DNA of 8,897 nt from a bacterium (Candidatus Gribaldobacteria) CG_4_10_14_0_8_um_filter_33_9 (GCA_002785165.1 PFMI01000003.1:3189-12085), one strand, 5' to 3'. Shown: positions 1-5,613, counted from the stretch's first letter. Translations and numbers: made by a program. The notes: generated from the letters alone by a model not told the origin.

Positions 1-51
1 ATCGAAGATGTGAACGAACAAAGGGAAAGAAAAATTTTTGTCCATACTTAG
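1..51 (+). CDS. Possible 3' end of an upstream gene (16 codons plus TAG)
   Basis: Frame 1 is open from the window edge and ends at TAG 49-51, reading IEDVNEQRERKIFVHT. The charged composition looks like a protein C-terminus, but a second frame is also open to about base 59, so the choice is weak. No family can be recognised from so few residues. Confidence 0.2.
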   Translation: MEDVNEQRERKIFVHT

Positions 52-64
52 ACTTATAAAAAAT

Positions 65-93
65 TTGTCAGGAAGATGGTTTTTTGGTAGAAT
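65..93 (+). promoter_or_regulatory. Sigma70-type promoter, TTGTCA-N17-TAGAAT
   Basis: TTGTCA lies at 65-70 and TAGAAT at 88-93 with a 17-base spacer; each hexamer differs from consensus at one position. The predicted start near 100 falls almost on the ATG at 102, so the transcript would be leaderless or nearly so. It would drive the truncated tRNA-binding ORF. Confidence 0.5.
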
Positions 94-101
94 TAAATAA
101 T

Positions 102-221
102 ATGATTACATTTGAAGATTTTAAAAAATTAGAAATAAAAATCGGGAAGATTTTTTCTGCTGAGAGAGTTGAAGGAACAGACAAGTTTTATTTAGGTTAT
201 TATTTTATTATGTCGACCTAA
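102..221 (+). pseudogene. Truncated MetG-C/EMAPII-type tRNA-binding domain ORF
   Basis: The 39-codon ORF begins MITFEDFKKLEIKIGKIFSA and continues ERVEGTDK. This matches the usual start of the OB-fold tRNA-binding domain found at the C-terminus of methionyl-tRNA synthetase and as free-standing CsaA/Trbp111-like proteins (typical pattern: ITfeDF.KidlrvGkI..Ae.vegsdKLlkL). After the TDK residues the similarity stops: an AT-rich stretch encodes FYLGYYFIMST and then TAA, whereas the family needs about 80 more residues. I infer a gene whose 3' part was lost by insertion or deletion near base 185; the iterated boxes at 246-299 may mark the responsible mobile element. A promoter at 65-93 could still transcribe it. 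Whether the short peptide is made is unknown. Confidence 0.6.
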
Positions 222-245
222 AAAAAATTATGGCACAATTATACA

Positions 246-299
246 GGTATGACATTTCTACTTTGGTGTACCATGACATTATCACTTTGGTATGACATT
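246..299 (+). repeat. Three iterated GGT..ATGACATT boxes, possible insertion-sequence end
   Basis: ATGACATT occurs at 249-256, 273-280 and 292-299. The first two are each followed by TCTACTTTGGT or ATCACTTTGGT, giving units with steps of 24 and 19 bases. Short directly repeated boxes like this are typical of transposase-binding ends of DDE insertion sequences. No transposase and no inverted partner is visible in the window, so this would be one end or a remnant. It lies just downstream of the truncated ORF at 102-221. Confidence 0.4.
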
Positions 300-301
300 T
301 T

Positions 302-331
302 TTTACAAATTAAGCAAAATGTGTATATAAT
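302..331 (+). promoter_or_regulatory. Promoter of tRNA-Gly, TTTACA-N18-TATAAT
   Basis: A perfect TATAAT at 326-331 is preceded by TTTACA at 302-307 (5 of 6 to consensus) with an 18-base spacer. Transcription would begin near 338, about 24 bases before the mature tRNA-Gly 5' end. Confidence 0.55.
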
Positions 332-361
332 ATATATATTTATTGTTTGAGATCATTTTCT

Positions 362-435
362 GCGGGTATCGTATAGTGGCAATACTCGATCCTTCCAAGA
401 TCGCGACAGGGGTTCGACTCCCCTTACCCGCTCCA
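362..435 (+). tRNA. tRNA-Gly (anticodon TCC), CCA encoded
   Basis: A full cloverleaf can be drawn by eye: acceptor GCGGGTA/TACCCGC (7 perfect pairs), D-stem GTAT/ATAC, anticodon stem CGATC/GATCG with loop CTTCCAA giving anticodon TCC, a four-base variable region, T-stem AGGGG/CCCCT with loop TTCGACT, discriminator T and encoded CCA at 433-435. U73 is the usual discriminator for bacterial tRNA-Gly. It reads GGA and probably other glycine codons. It converges with the minus-strand pheA transcript, whose terminator lies about 65 bases downstream. Confidence 0.96.
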
Positions 436-499
436 CTAACAAACTTTCGTCTTTTTTACCGACGAATTCGCGGGCAAATGTATCTCATCCTGGACAAGC

Positions 500-531
500 A
501 AAATAAAAAGGGGCGCTCATTTGAGCGCCCC
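500..531 (-). terminator. Rho-independent terminator of the minus-strand pheA locus
   Basis: On the minus strand GGGGCGCTCA pairs with TGAGCGCCCC (plus 522-531 and 510-519) and is followed directly by TTTTTATTT. The T-tract lies only on the minus side, so it ends the pheA transcript rather than tRNA-Gly. Confidence 0.85.
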
Positions 532-571
532 TGCCAGAAGGATTTCTGGCTTTTGGCTTCATTCCGTTCTG

Positions 572-966
572 TCACCGCGCGTACGAACCAAACACCTTCA
601 ATCTCGAGGTGCAGGCCCGTACTTTTTGGAACGCCTCTCATAAAGATGGGTCCTTTTGGTGCGCCTCTACATCCACCAGGAACACGTACTTCCCGAGGGC
701 ATCCTTGTTTGGCCGGGATTCCACCTTGGACAAGTTTAAACCCCTGGAAGCAAAGAGCGCGAGCACAGCGAGGAGTGCTCCCGGGGCGTTCTTAAACAAC
801 TCGAATGCAAGTGACGTGCGGTCGTTTCCGGTAAGACGAACACTTCGGCGTCTGACCACCCAGAACCTCGTACTGTTGTTTAATATGAGCCATTCGGCAA
901 CCAGATTTTGGCCGCTTCGTGACCAAATGTACCAACAGGACCCAAAAACGCTACCTTTGCTTTCAT
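572..966 (-). pseudogene. pheA: Prephenate dehydratase pseudogene with large internal deletion
   Basis: Prephenate dehydratase converts prephenate to phenylpyruvate in phenylalanine synthesis. The start ATG (966-964) has a strong AAGGAGG SD and gives MKAKVAFLGPVGTFGHEAAK, the family N-terminus, ending at TAA 882-880. In another frame follows NNSTRFWVV, carrying the Thr-Arg-Phe motif that closes the catalytic domain, then a regulatory ACT domain (NDRTSLAFELFKNAPGALL; later NLSKVESRP, the Phe-binding ESRP motif). An in-frame TGA at 640-638 interrupts the ACT domain after HQKDPSL; the same frame resumes EAFQKVRACTSRLKVFGSYA, the expected C-terminus, to TGA 574-572. Roughly 140-160 codons of the catalytic domain are missing, so three lesions exist: deletion, frame change, nonsense codon. 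A 73-residue ACT fragment could start at GTG 859-857 but would lack its last part. Composition is much richer in G+C than the flanking genes. Confidence 0.88.
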
Positions 967-989
967 TGTTCCTCCTTCATTGTTCCTCA
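963..989 (-). promoter_or_regulatory. Duplicated SD/start: MKEEQ minicistron coupled to pheA
   Basis: On the minus strand a 14-base unit, GAGGAACAATGAAG then GAGGAACAATGAAA, is directly repeated. The first copy creates an ATG (980-978) opening a five-codon frame MKEEQ whose TGA (965-963) overlaps the pheA ATG (966-964) as ATGA. The AAGGAGG SD for pheA lies inside the minicistron. Either the minicistron is translated and coupled to pheA, or the first ATG is a by-product of the duplication. Confidence 0.6.
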
Positions 990-990
990 C

Positions 991-1021
991 CGGAGAATTG
1001 CATTTTGCGCGATTTTCTCCG
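991..1021 (-). promoter_or_regulatory. Leader hairpin before the pheA ribosome site
   Basis: CGGAGAA (minus 1021-1015) pairs perfectly with TTCTCCG (997-991) around a 17-base loop. It sits between the attenuator terminator and the first SD at about 985-989. A second possible stem, GATGG/CCATC, lies just upstream at about 1020-1040. These could tune translation start or protect the read-through transcript; the role is inferred. Confidence 0.4.
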
Positions 1022-1064
1022 ATGGAGACCTCCAACCCATCAGAGCCCTCCACCGAAAAACATC

Positions 1065-1094
1065 AAAAAACCAGCCCTTTTAAGAAGAGGCTGG
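1065..1094 (-). terminator. Attenuator terminator (3:4 hairpin) of the phe leader
   Basis: On the minus strand CCAGCC (1094-1089) pairs with GGCTGG (1076-1071), with a possible inner CTT/AAG, and is followed by TTTTTT (1070-1065). The left arm overlaps the antiterminator partner at 1091-1083, so this stem and the 2:3 stem exclude each other, as in leader-peptide attenuators. It lies 99 bases before the pheA start codon. Confidence 0.85.
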
Positions 1095-1153
1095 CAAAGA
1101 ATTTCTAAAAGATTTTACTTATACTAAAAAATTCCGCCTCTTCTCAGAGCTGG
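1083..1153 (-). promoter_or_regulatory. Antiterminator (2:3) and pause hairpin (1:2) of the phe attenuator
   Basis: Segment 2, AGAAGAGGC (minus 1144-1136), is the exact reverse complement of segment 3, GCCTCTTCT (1091-1083); a flanking G-U pair extends it to ten. Segment 1, CTCT just after the Phe codons (about 1148-1145 region), can pair with AGAG of segment 2 around a GAGA loop. A ribosome stalled on the Phe run would cover segment 1, leave segment 2 free to pair with 3, and prevent the terminator. If the ribosome moves through to the stop codon at 1121-1119 it covers segment 2 and lets the terminator form. The pairings are seen; the switch logic is inferred from the enteric phe/trp attenuators. 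Confidence 0.8.
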
Positions 1154-1196
1154 TAAAAAAGAAAAAAAAGAAATTTTTCGAGGTTTGGGTTTTCAT
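1119..1196 (-). CDS. pheL: Phe-rich leader peptide (pheL-like), 25 codons
   Basis: ATG at 1196-1194 opens a 25-codon frame ending at TAA 1121-1119. It reads MKTQTSKN, then six consecutive phenylalanine codons (1172-1155), then TSSEKRRNFLV. A short frame packed with codons for the amino acid made by the downstream enzyme, followed by alternative hairpins and then pheA, is the hallmark of transcription attenuation; the E. coli pheA leader peptide is the known parallel, without sequence homology being claimed. The role is to sense charged tRNA-Phe: scarcity stalls the ribosome in the Phe run. The last Phe codon of the run is 10 bases from the antiterminator segment, suitable spacing. No SD precedes the ATG; the promoter at 1233-1206 places the start of transcription about 3 bases upstream, so the leader would be nearly leaderless. 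All four TTT and two TTC codons are intact although the target gene is dead. Confidence 0.85.
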   Translation of the reverse strand: MKTQTSKNFFFFFFTSSEKRRNFLV

Positions 1197-1205
1197 TATG
1201 CTACC

Positions 1206-1233
1206 AATATATCAGAGCGAGGAATTCTGTCAA
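1206..1233 (-). promoter_or_regulatory. Promoter of the phe leader, TTGACA-N16-TATATT
   Basis: On the minus strand a perfect TTGACA (1233-1228) is followed after 16 bases by TATATT (1211-1206). Transcription should begin near 1199, just before the leader-peptide ATG at 1196, giving a leader of about 230 bases to pheA. Confidence 0.7.
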
Positions 1234-1359
1234 GACCAGTTGTGTATTTTGGCGGGGCGGGCACTGGTTTTTTTCAGAAATTTTTGATAAAATAAGTTCG
1301 AACGAAGTCATAAATATACTTAATATCCAAAATCATAGTCCAAGAAATGTAGGCGCGCA
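1234..1359. other. Intergenic stretch between divergent phe leader and ABC-F gene
   Basis: No supported gene. It contains a G-rich patch (1250-1262), AT-rich sequence and a short TTCGAA palindrome near 1299. It separates the minus-strand phe promoter from the plus-strand ABC-F promoter region. A plus-strand open frame across 1128-1295 lacks a start codon and is antisense to the leader peptide, so it is not called. Confidence 0.4.
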
Positions 1360-1383
1360 ATATAAAATTTTATAATTTTATAT
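1360..1383 (+). promoter_or_regulatory. Palindrome containing the probable -10 box of the ABC-F gene
   Basis: ATATAAAATT (1360-1369) and AATTTTATAT (1374-1383) form perfect 10-base arms around TTAT. A consensus TATAAT (1371-1376) lies in its centre, 31 bases before the ABC-F ATG; no good -35 is seen. A protein bound to the palindrome would cover the -10, so it could be an operator, or just AT-rich promoter DNA. Confidence 0.4.
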
Positions 1384-1407
1384 AAGGTAGTTTTTAATTT
1401 TTTTAAT

Positions 1408-2868
1408 ATGCCAAATAATAATGTTATATTAAGGTTTAATAAAGTTTCTTTCAATTATGACCACAAAAAACTAATTTTAAATGAGGTCGATTTTTCGCTT
1501 CGTCAAGGAATGAAGTTCGCGTTAATGGGACAAAATGGAGCTGGCAAAAGCACTTTGTTTGATTTGATATTCAAAATAAAATATCCGGATAGCGGCTCAA
1601 TAGCCCTTGAAAAAGAATTAAGCGTAGCTATTGCCAAACAGGCAATGCCGTCAGACAAAATGGATTGCACAATAAAAAAATTTTTTGAAAGCGCGTATGA
1701 TAAAAAAGTATATGATATTGACCATCGTATTGCGGAAATTCTCGAGCTCGTTCACCTTAATATTGCGTCAGAAAAGAAAATTAGATCGCTATCAGGAGGA
1801 CAACAGGCTCGGCTCCTTCTTGCTTTCGCTCTTATTCAACAACCCGATTTATTACTGCTTGACGAACCCACAAATAATCTTGACGCAGAAGGATTGGCTC
1901 ATCTGACTCAATTTCTTGTTGACTATAAAAAAACCTGCATTGTAATATCGCACGACGCAAAGTTTTTAAATGCATTCACTCATGGCGTTCTATATCTTGA
2001 TATTTTTACGCATAAAATAGAACAGTATGTTGGCAATTATTTCAATGTGGTGAAAGAAATAACCGCTCGCATTGAACGGGAAAAAAGTAAGAACGCGCGT
2101 CTTAAAAGAGATATACGACATCGCAAAGAACAAATTAGTTTTTTTGCTCAAAAAGGAGGACATTTGCGCGATGTTGCGCGTAAAATGAGAGAAAGAGTAG
2201 AAGAACTTGAAGAAGAAAAAGTAGAAATGCGCCAAGAAGACAAAACAATCCGTTGTTTTATTATTCCTTGCCAAGAAGATATTTCAGGAAAAATTGTTTC
2301 TATATATTCCGCTTCCTTTATACAAAATAAAAAAGTTTTAAACAAGAAAATTAATATTTTTTTGAAACGCAAAACACATCTGTTGCTTTCAGGTCCGAAT
2401 GGCATAGGAAAAACAACTTTGCTTCAAGATATAGTTTTAAATAAACCTTCTGTTTCTTGTATTGAGCAAGGAGTTTGCGTGGGGTATTACGGCCAAGATT
2501 TTTCCTGTCTTGACCCAAAAGAAACCGTGTATTGTTCGCTTGCAAAAGCAATGTGCGATGGCTCCGAACAAACGCTTCGCTCCACCGCGGCTGGTTTTCT
2601 TTTAAGCGCTGAAAATTTAAAAAGTAATATAGGAGATCTTTCAGAAGGACAAAAAGGACTTGTTTCCTTCGCGCGCATTGTCCTGCAAAAACCCGGGCTT
2701 CTTATACTTGACGAGCCAACTAATCATATAAATTTCAGACATCTTCCTGTGATAGCGGACGCGCTTAATAAATACGAGGGAGCAATGATATTGGTCAGTC
2801 ATGTTCCGGAATTTGTAAAAAAAATTCGCATTGATAACACTCTTGACCTCGTTAAACTTGCAAAATAA
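1408..2868 (+). CDS. ABC-F family ATPase (translation-associated twin ABC protein)
   Basis: The 486-residue protein has two ABC ATPase domains and no membrane segment, the ABC-F layout. Domain 1 has Walker A GQNGAGKST (41-49), signature LSGGQ (128-132), Walker B with DEPTNNLD (catalytic Glu153) and switch His182. A charged coiled-coil linker follows (about 213-285), the P-site tRNA interaction motif region of ABC-F proteins. Domain 2 has Walker A GPNGIGKTT (329-337), signature LSEGQ (411-415), DEPTNHIN (Glu436) and His465. ABC-F proteins bind the ribosomal E site and rescue or tune stalled translation; some protect from ribosome-targeting antibiotics. The subfamily cannot be decided here. It is a little shorter than most (500-650 residues), with no C-terminal extension. 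There is no SD at normal distance; a weak AAGG lies about 20 bases upstream. lepA follows after 38 bases, another translation factor. Confidence 0.92.
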   Translation: MPNNNVILRFNKVSFNYDHKKLILNEVDFSLRQGMKFALMGQNGAGKSTLFDLIFKIKYPDSGSIALEKELSVAIAKQAMPSDKMDCTIKKFFESAYDKKVYDIDHRIAEILELVHLNIASEKKIRSLSGGQQARLLLAFALIQQPDLLLLDEPTNNLDAEGLAHLTQFLVDYKKTCIVISHDAKFLNAFTHGVLYLDIFTHKIEQYVGNYFNVVKEITARIEREKSKNARLKRDIRHRKEQISFFAQKGGHLRDVARKMRERVEELEEEKVEMRQEDKTIRCFIIPCQEDISGKIVSIYSASFIQNKKVLNKKINIFLKRKTHLLLSGPNGIGKTTLLQDIVLNKPSVSCIEQGVCVGYYGQDFSCLDPKETVYCSLAKAMCDGSEQTLRSTAAGFLLSAENLKSNIGDLSEGQKGLVSFARIVLQKPGLLILDEPTNHINFRHLPVIADALNKYEGAMILVSHVPEFVKKIRIDNTLDLVKLAK

Positions 2869-2891
2869 AAAATTTTTAACCATTCAAGATG

Positions 2892-2900
2892 TGATAAGAT
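2892..2900 (+). promoter_or_regulatory. Extended -10 (TGATAAGAT) of lepA, leaderless start
   Basis: TAAGAT (2895-2900) is preceded by TG at 2892-2893, the extended -10 layout, and ends six bases before the lepA ATG at 2907. A normal start site would coincide with the ATG. There is no SD and no clear -35. Confidence 0.4.
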
Positions 2901-2906
2901 GGAATT

Positions 2907-4682
2907 ATGAAAAATATTAGAAATTTTTGCATTATCGCGCATATTGACCATGGCAAGTCAACCTTAGCTGATCGAATGTTGGAATTAACAGAAACTATTG
3001 AAAAAAGAAAAATGAAAGAACAGGTTTTGGATAAAATGGAGTTAGAAAGGGAGCGGGGAATTACTATTAAACTTCAGCCGGTAACAATGGAGTATCAAGG
3101 GTATATTCTAAATTTGATTGATACGCCCGGTCATGTTGATTTTACTTATGAGGTTTCCCGCAGTTTGGCGGCTGTTGAAGGAGTTATTCTTTTGGTTGAC
3201 GCCAGCCAAGGAATCCAAGCGCAAACCTTAGCCAACTTATATTTAGCCATTGAACAGGATTTAACTATTATTCCTGTTGTTAATAAAATTGATTTATCAA
3301 CGGCTAATATTGAAAAAACCAAGGATGAAATTATAAAATTGATAGGATGCGAGGAAAATGAAATAATTTGCGCGTCAGGCAAGACAGGCCAAGGCGTGGA
3401 AGAAATTTTGCAAGCTGTTGTTGAAAGAATTCCTTGGCCCGCAGAAACAGATGTGTTGCCGTTGCGGGCAATAATTTTTGATTCCACTTATGATGAATAT
3501 AAAGGCGTTGTGGCTTATGTGAGAATCGTTGACGGCAAAATTAAAAAAGGAAATAAAATTTATTTAACATTTACAGGAGCCGAAGGCGAGGCATTGGATG
3601 TTGGCGTGTTTAAACCGGATTATAAATCAACAGAAGAACTCAAAACAGGCGAAATCGGTTATATTATTACGGGATTTAAGCAAGTCAGCGATTGCCGCGT
3701 GGGCGACACAATAACAACAATCAGTCCATTAAAACGATTAGATGATTTTAAACCTTTGCCTGGTTATAAAGAACCAAAACCAATGGTATTCGCGGGAATC
3801 TTTCCGCAAGAAGGCAATGATTTTATTGAATTAAAAAAAGCCATAGAAAAATTAAAATTAAATGACGCCGCGCTAAATTACGAATCAGAGTATAGCGAGG
3901 CCTTGGGGCTGGGATTTCGCTGCGGTTTTTTAGGATTGCTTCATTTGGAAATTTTTCAGGAACGTTTAAAACGAGAATATGATTGCGATATTATTATAAC
4001 TATTCCGAGCGTTGCTTATCATGTGGATGATGCCATTGTTCGAACCCCGCAAAAATTGCCAGAGCCAAATAAAATAAAAAAAATAGAAGAACCATGGGTG
4101 AAATTAGATATTATCACTCCAAAGGAGTATATAGGAAATCTGATGGCATTGACACAAGATAAAAGAGGGATTTACAAAAACACAGAGTATATAAACGAGC
4201 AAAGAGTGATTTTGCATTACGAAATGCCTATGGCGGGAATTTTAACTAATTTTTACGACAAAATAAAAAGCATAAGTTCGGGATTTGCTTCTATTAATTA
4301 TGAATTTTTAGACTATAGAAAAGCCGATGTGGTAAAGATGGATATTTTGGTGGCGGAAAAAATGGTTGAAGCGTTGTCGCTAATTGTTTATCGCGACGAG
4401 ACCTTTGTTCGCGGCAAGGAAATTGTCAATACATTGAAAGAGGCGTTGCCAAGACAATTATTTGTTTTAAAATTGCAAGCCGTGGTAGGCGGCAAAGTTG
4501 TGGCCGCGGAACGATTGTCTGCCTTGCGCAAAGATGTTACTGCCAAACTTTATGGCGGCGATGTAACGCGCAAAAAAAAATTACTGGAAAAACAAAAAAA
4601 AGGCAAGAAAAAAATGCTGGCCATGGGCGTGGGAACCGTGAAAATCCCTGATAATGTGTTTGTAAAAATTTTAAAACGATAA
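2907..4682 (+). CDS. lepA: Elongation factor 4 (LepA), ribosomal back-translocase GTPase
   Basis: The 591-residue protein begins MKNIRNFCIIAHIDHGKST, the exact LepA-type N-terminus, which fixes the start. GTPase motifs: G1 AHIDHGKST (11-19), G2 in ERERGIT (47-53), G3 DTPGHVDF (72-79), G4 NKID (126-129), G5 SGKTG (157-161; usually SAKTG). Domain II, two EF-G-like alpha-beta domains and the LepA-specific C-terminal domain (TRKKKLLEKQKKGKKKM near the end) follow. Length fits the family (about 600). EF4 is a cytoplasmic ribosome-binding GTPase acting on initiation/translocation under stress. The G5 alanine to glycine change is mild. An FtsQ-like gene starts 12 bases downstream, so the two are probably cotranscribed. 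Confidence 0.98.
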   Translation: MKNIRNFCIIAHIDHGKSTLADRMLELTETIEKRKMKEQVLDKMELERERGITIKLQPVTMEYQGYILNLIDTPGHVDFTYEVSRSLAAVEGVILLVDASQGIQAQTLANLYLAIEQDLTIIPVVNKIDLSTANIEKTKDEIIKLIGCEENEIICASGKTGQGVEEILQAVVERIPWPAETDVLPLRAIIFDSTYDEYKGVVAYVRIVDGKIKKGNKIYLTFTGAEGEALDVGVFKPDYKSTEELKTGEIGYIITGFKQVSDCRVGDTITTISPLKRLDDFKPLPGYKEPKPMVFAGIFPQEGNDFIELKKAIEKLKLNDAALNYESEYSEALGLGFRCGFLGLLHLEIFQERLKREYDCDIIITIPSVAYHVDDAIVRTPQKLPEPNKIKKIEEPWVKLDIITPKEYIGNLMALTQDKRGIYKNTEYINEQRVILHYEMPMAGILTNFYDKIKSISSGFASINYEFLDYRKADVVKMDILVAEKMVEALSLIVYRDETFVRGKEIVNTLKEALPRQLFVLKLQAVVGGKVVAAERLSALRKDVTAKLYGGDVTRKKKLLEKQKKGKKKMLAMGVGTVKIPDNVFVKILKR

Positions 4683-4694
4683 AATCCCAAACAA

Positions 4695-5468
4695 ATGTAT
4701 AAACCAAAAAAACACAAAAAGAATAAGTCTTTTTTAAAAAATCAAATATTTAGCTGGTTAGTTTTGTTTTTGATTTTTTTGGCAGGGATTTTTTATTTGT
4801 TTTGTTTTTCTTCTGTTTTTCAAATTAAAAAAATAGAGATTTTGGGCAGTCAAAAAGTTTTTCAACAAGAAATTCAAAATATGATCAAATCGCAAATTAA
4901 AAAAAAGATTATTTTTTGGAAAACAGAAAGCATTTTTTTCCAAAATTTCAAAGAAACAAATAAATTACTTTTGGAAAAAATTCCCGCCATAGAAGAAATT
5001 GTTTTTAAGAGAAATCTTCCTGATAATTTAACAGTTAAAATTGTAGAAAAAAAAGCAATAGGAAAATATTATGCAAGAAATGGACAGTATTATTCTCTTG
5101 ATAAAAATGGGGTGATTTTTGAGATTGCGGAACCCGAACAAGACGATCTTATTGTTAGTTCCCGAGACCCGATCTCGGTAAATTTGGGACAGAAAGTCCT
5201 TAAAAAAGAAAATCTAGAAATGATTTTAAAAATTCAAAACAAAATTGAAAAGGACTTAAAAATAGACATTAAAGAGTTTGTTGTGGAGTCGGAAAAATTA
5301 ACGGTCAAGATTTCGGAAGAATGGGAGGTTTATTTTCCTTTGGAAGAAATAAATTTGTGCTTAACTAAGCTCCAACTGCTTTTAGAAAAAGCCATTGCTT
5401 CTGAAAAAAGAAAGAATTTAGAATACATAGATTTAAGATTCACCAAAGCCTATTATAAATATAAATAA
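4695..5468 (+). CDS. ftsQ: FtsQ/DivIB-like cell division protein
   Basis: The 257-residue protein has a Lys-rich cytoplasmic tail (1-17), one transmembrane helix (about 18-41) and an extracytoplasmic part. The latter begins FQIKKIEILGSQKV, a POTRA-like strand pattern, continues through IVFKRNLPDNLTVKIVEKK and an FtsQ-type beta domain, and ends LEYIDLRFTKAYYKYK, very like the LEYIDLR-x-YYK ending of FtsQ/DivIB. FtsQ links FtsL/FtsB to the septal peptidoglycan synthase in the divisome. Overall size matches the family. It follows lepA by 12 bases, and no SD is visible before the ATG. Sequence identity to model FtsQ is low, as usual for this fast-evolving family; a generic POTRA membrane protein is the alternative. 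Confidence 0.8.
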   Translation: MYKPKKHKKNKSFLKNQIFSWLVLFLIFLAGIFYLFCFSSVFQIKKIEILGSQKVFQQEIQNMIKSQIKKKIIFWKTESIFFQNFKETNKLLLEKIPAIEEIVFKRNLPDNLTVKIVEKKAIGKYYARNGQYYSLDKNGVIFEIAEPEQDDLIVSSRDPISVNLGQKVLKKENLEMILKIQNKIEKDLKIDIKEFVVESEKLTVKISEEWEVYFPLEEINLCLTKLQLLLEKAIASEKRKNLEYIDLRFTKAYYKYK

Positions 5469-5517
5469 ATCCAATTCTATGGAATTGTTCAATAGTGATT
5501 TTCAATATCATTTTAAT

Positions 5518-5545
5518 TTGAAAAAGAAATTAAAAGTTATATAAT
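5518..5545 (+). promoter_or_regulatory. Promoter TTGAAA-N16-TATAAT for the exported-protein pair
   Basis: TTGAAA (5518-5523) and a perfect TATAAT (5540-5545) are separated by 16 bases. Transcription would begin near 5552, leaving a 62-base leader before the ATG at 5614. It marks a new transcription unit after ftsQ. Confidence 0.65.
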
Positions 5546-5572
5546 ATAGATATAAAGGCGAATAGAATAAAT

Positions 5573-5613
5573 AAAAGGTCGGCGTTTTTATTTTGTGACT
5601 AAAACACTACGCC
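5573..5613 (+). promoter_or_regulatory. SD-like AAAAGG followed by a hairpin abutting the start codon
   Basis: AAAAGG at 5573-5578 is too far from ATG 5614 to serve directly, but GGCGT (5581-5585) and ACGCC (5609-5613) can pair, with an inner GTG/CAC, and fold away the whole intervening stretch so that the SD lies next to the ATG. No nearer SD exists. The pairing is visible; the role is speculative. Confidence 0.35.

Noticed and set aside
410..435. tRNA-Gly 3' end as an attachment site for the GC-rich island
   Set aside because: No direct repeat of the tRNA end is visible on the far side and no integrase is present.
446..466. TTCGTC/GACGAA hairpin as tRNA-Gly terminator
   Set aside because: The T-run is in the loop rather than after the stem.
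638..640. Reading TGA as glycine (code 25) to rescue the pheA ACT domain
   Set aside because: Even then the deletion and frame change remain, and the frame would run past the natural C-terminus through the terminator; other genes need no recoding.
343..795. Plus-strand 150-codon open frame
   Set aside because: It runs through tRNA-Gly and is antisense to the pheA pseudogene; no family resemblance.
609..1127. Plus-strand 172-codon open frame
   Set aside because: Antisense to pheA, its leader and the attenuator, which explain the sequence in full.
1128..1295. Plus-strand open frame reading RGLGFHYATNISERG
   Set aside because: It has no start codon after the TAA at 1125 and is antisense to the Phe leader peptide and its promoter.
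5472..5487. CAATTC/GAATTG hairpin as ftsQ terminator
   Set aside because: Six AT-rich pairs and no T-run follow; too weak to call.
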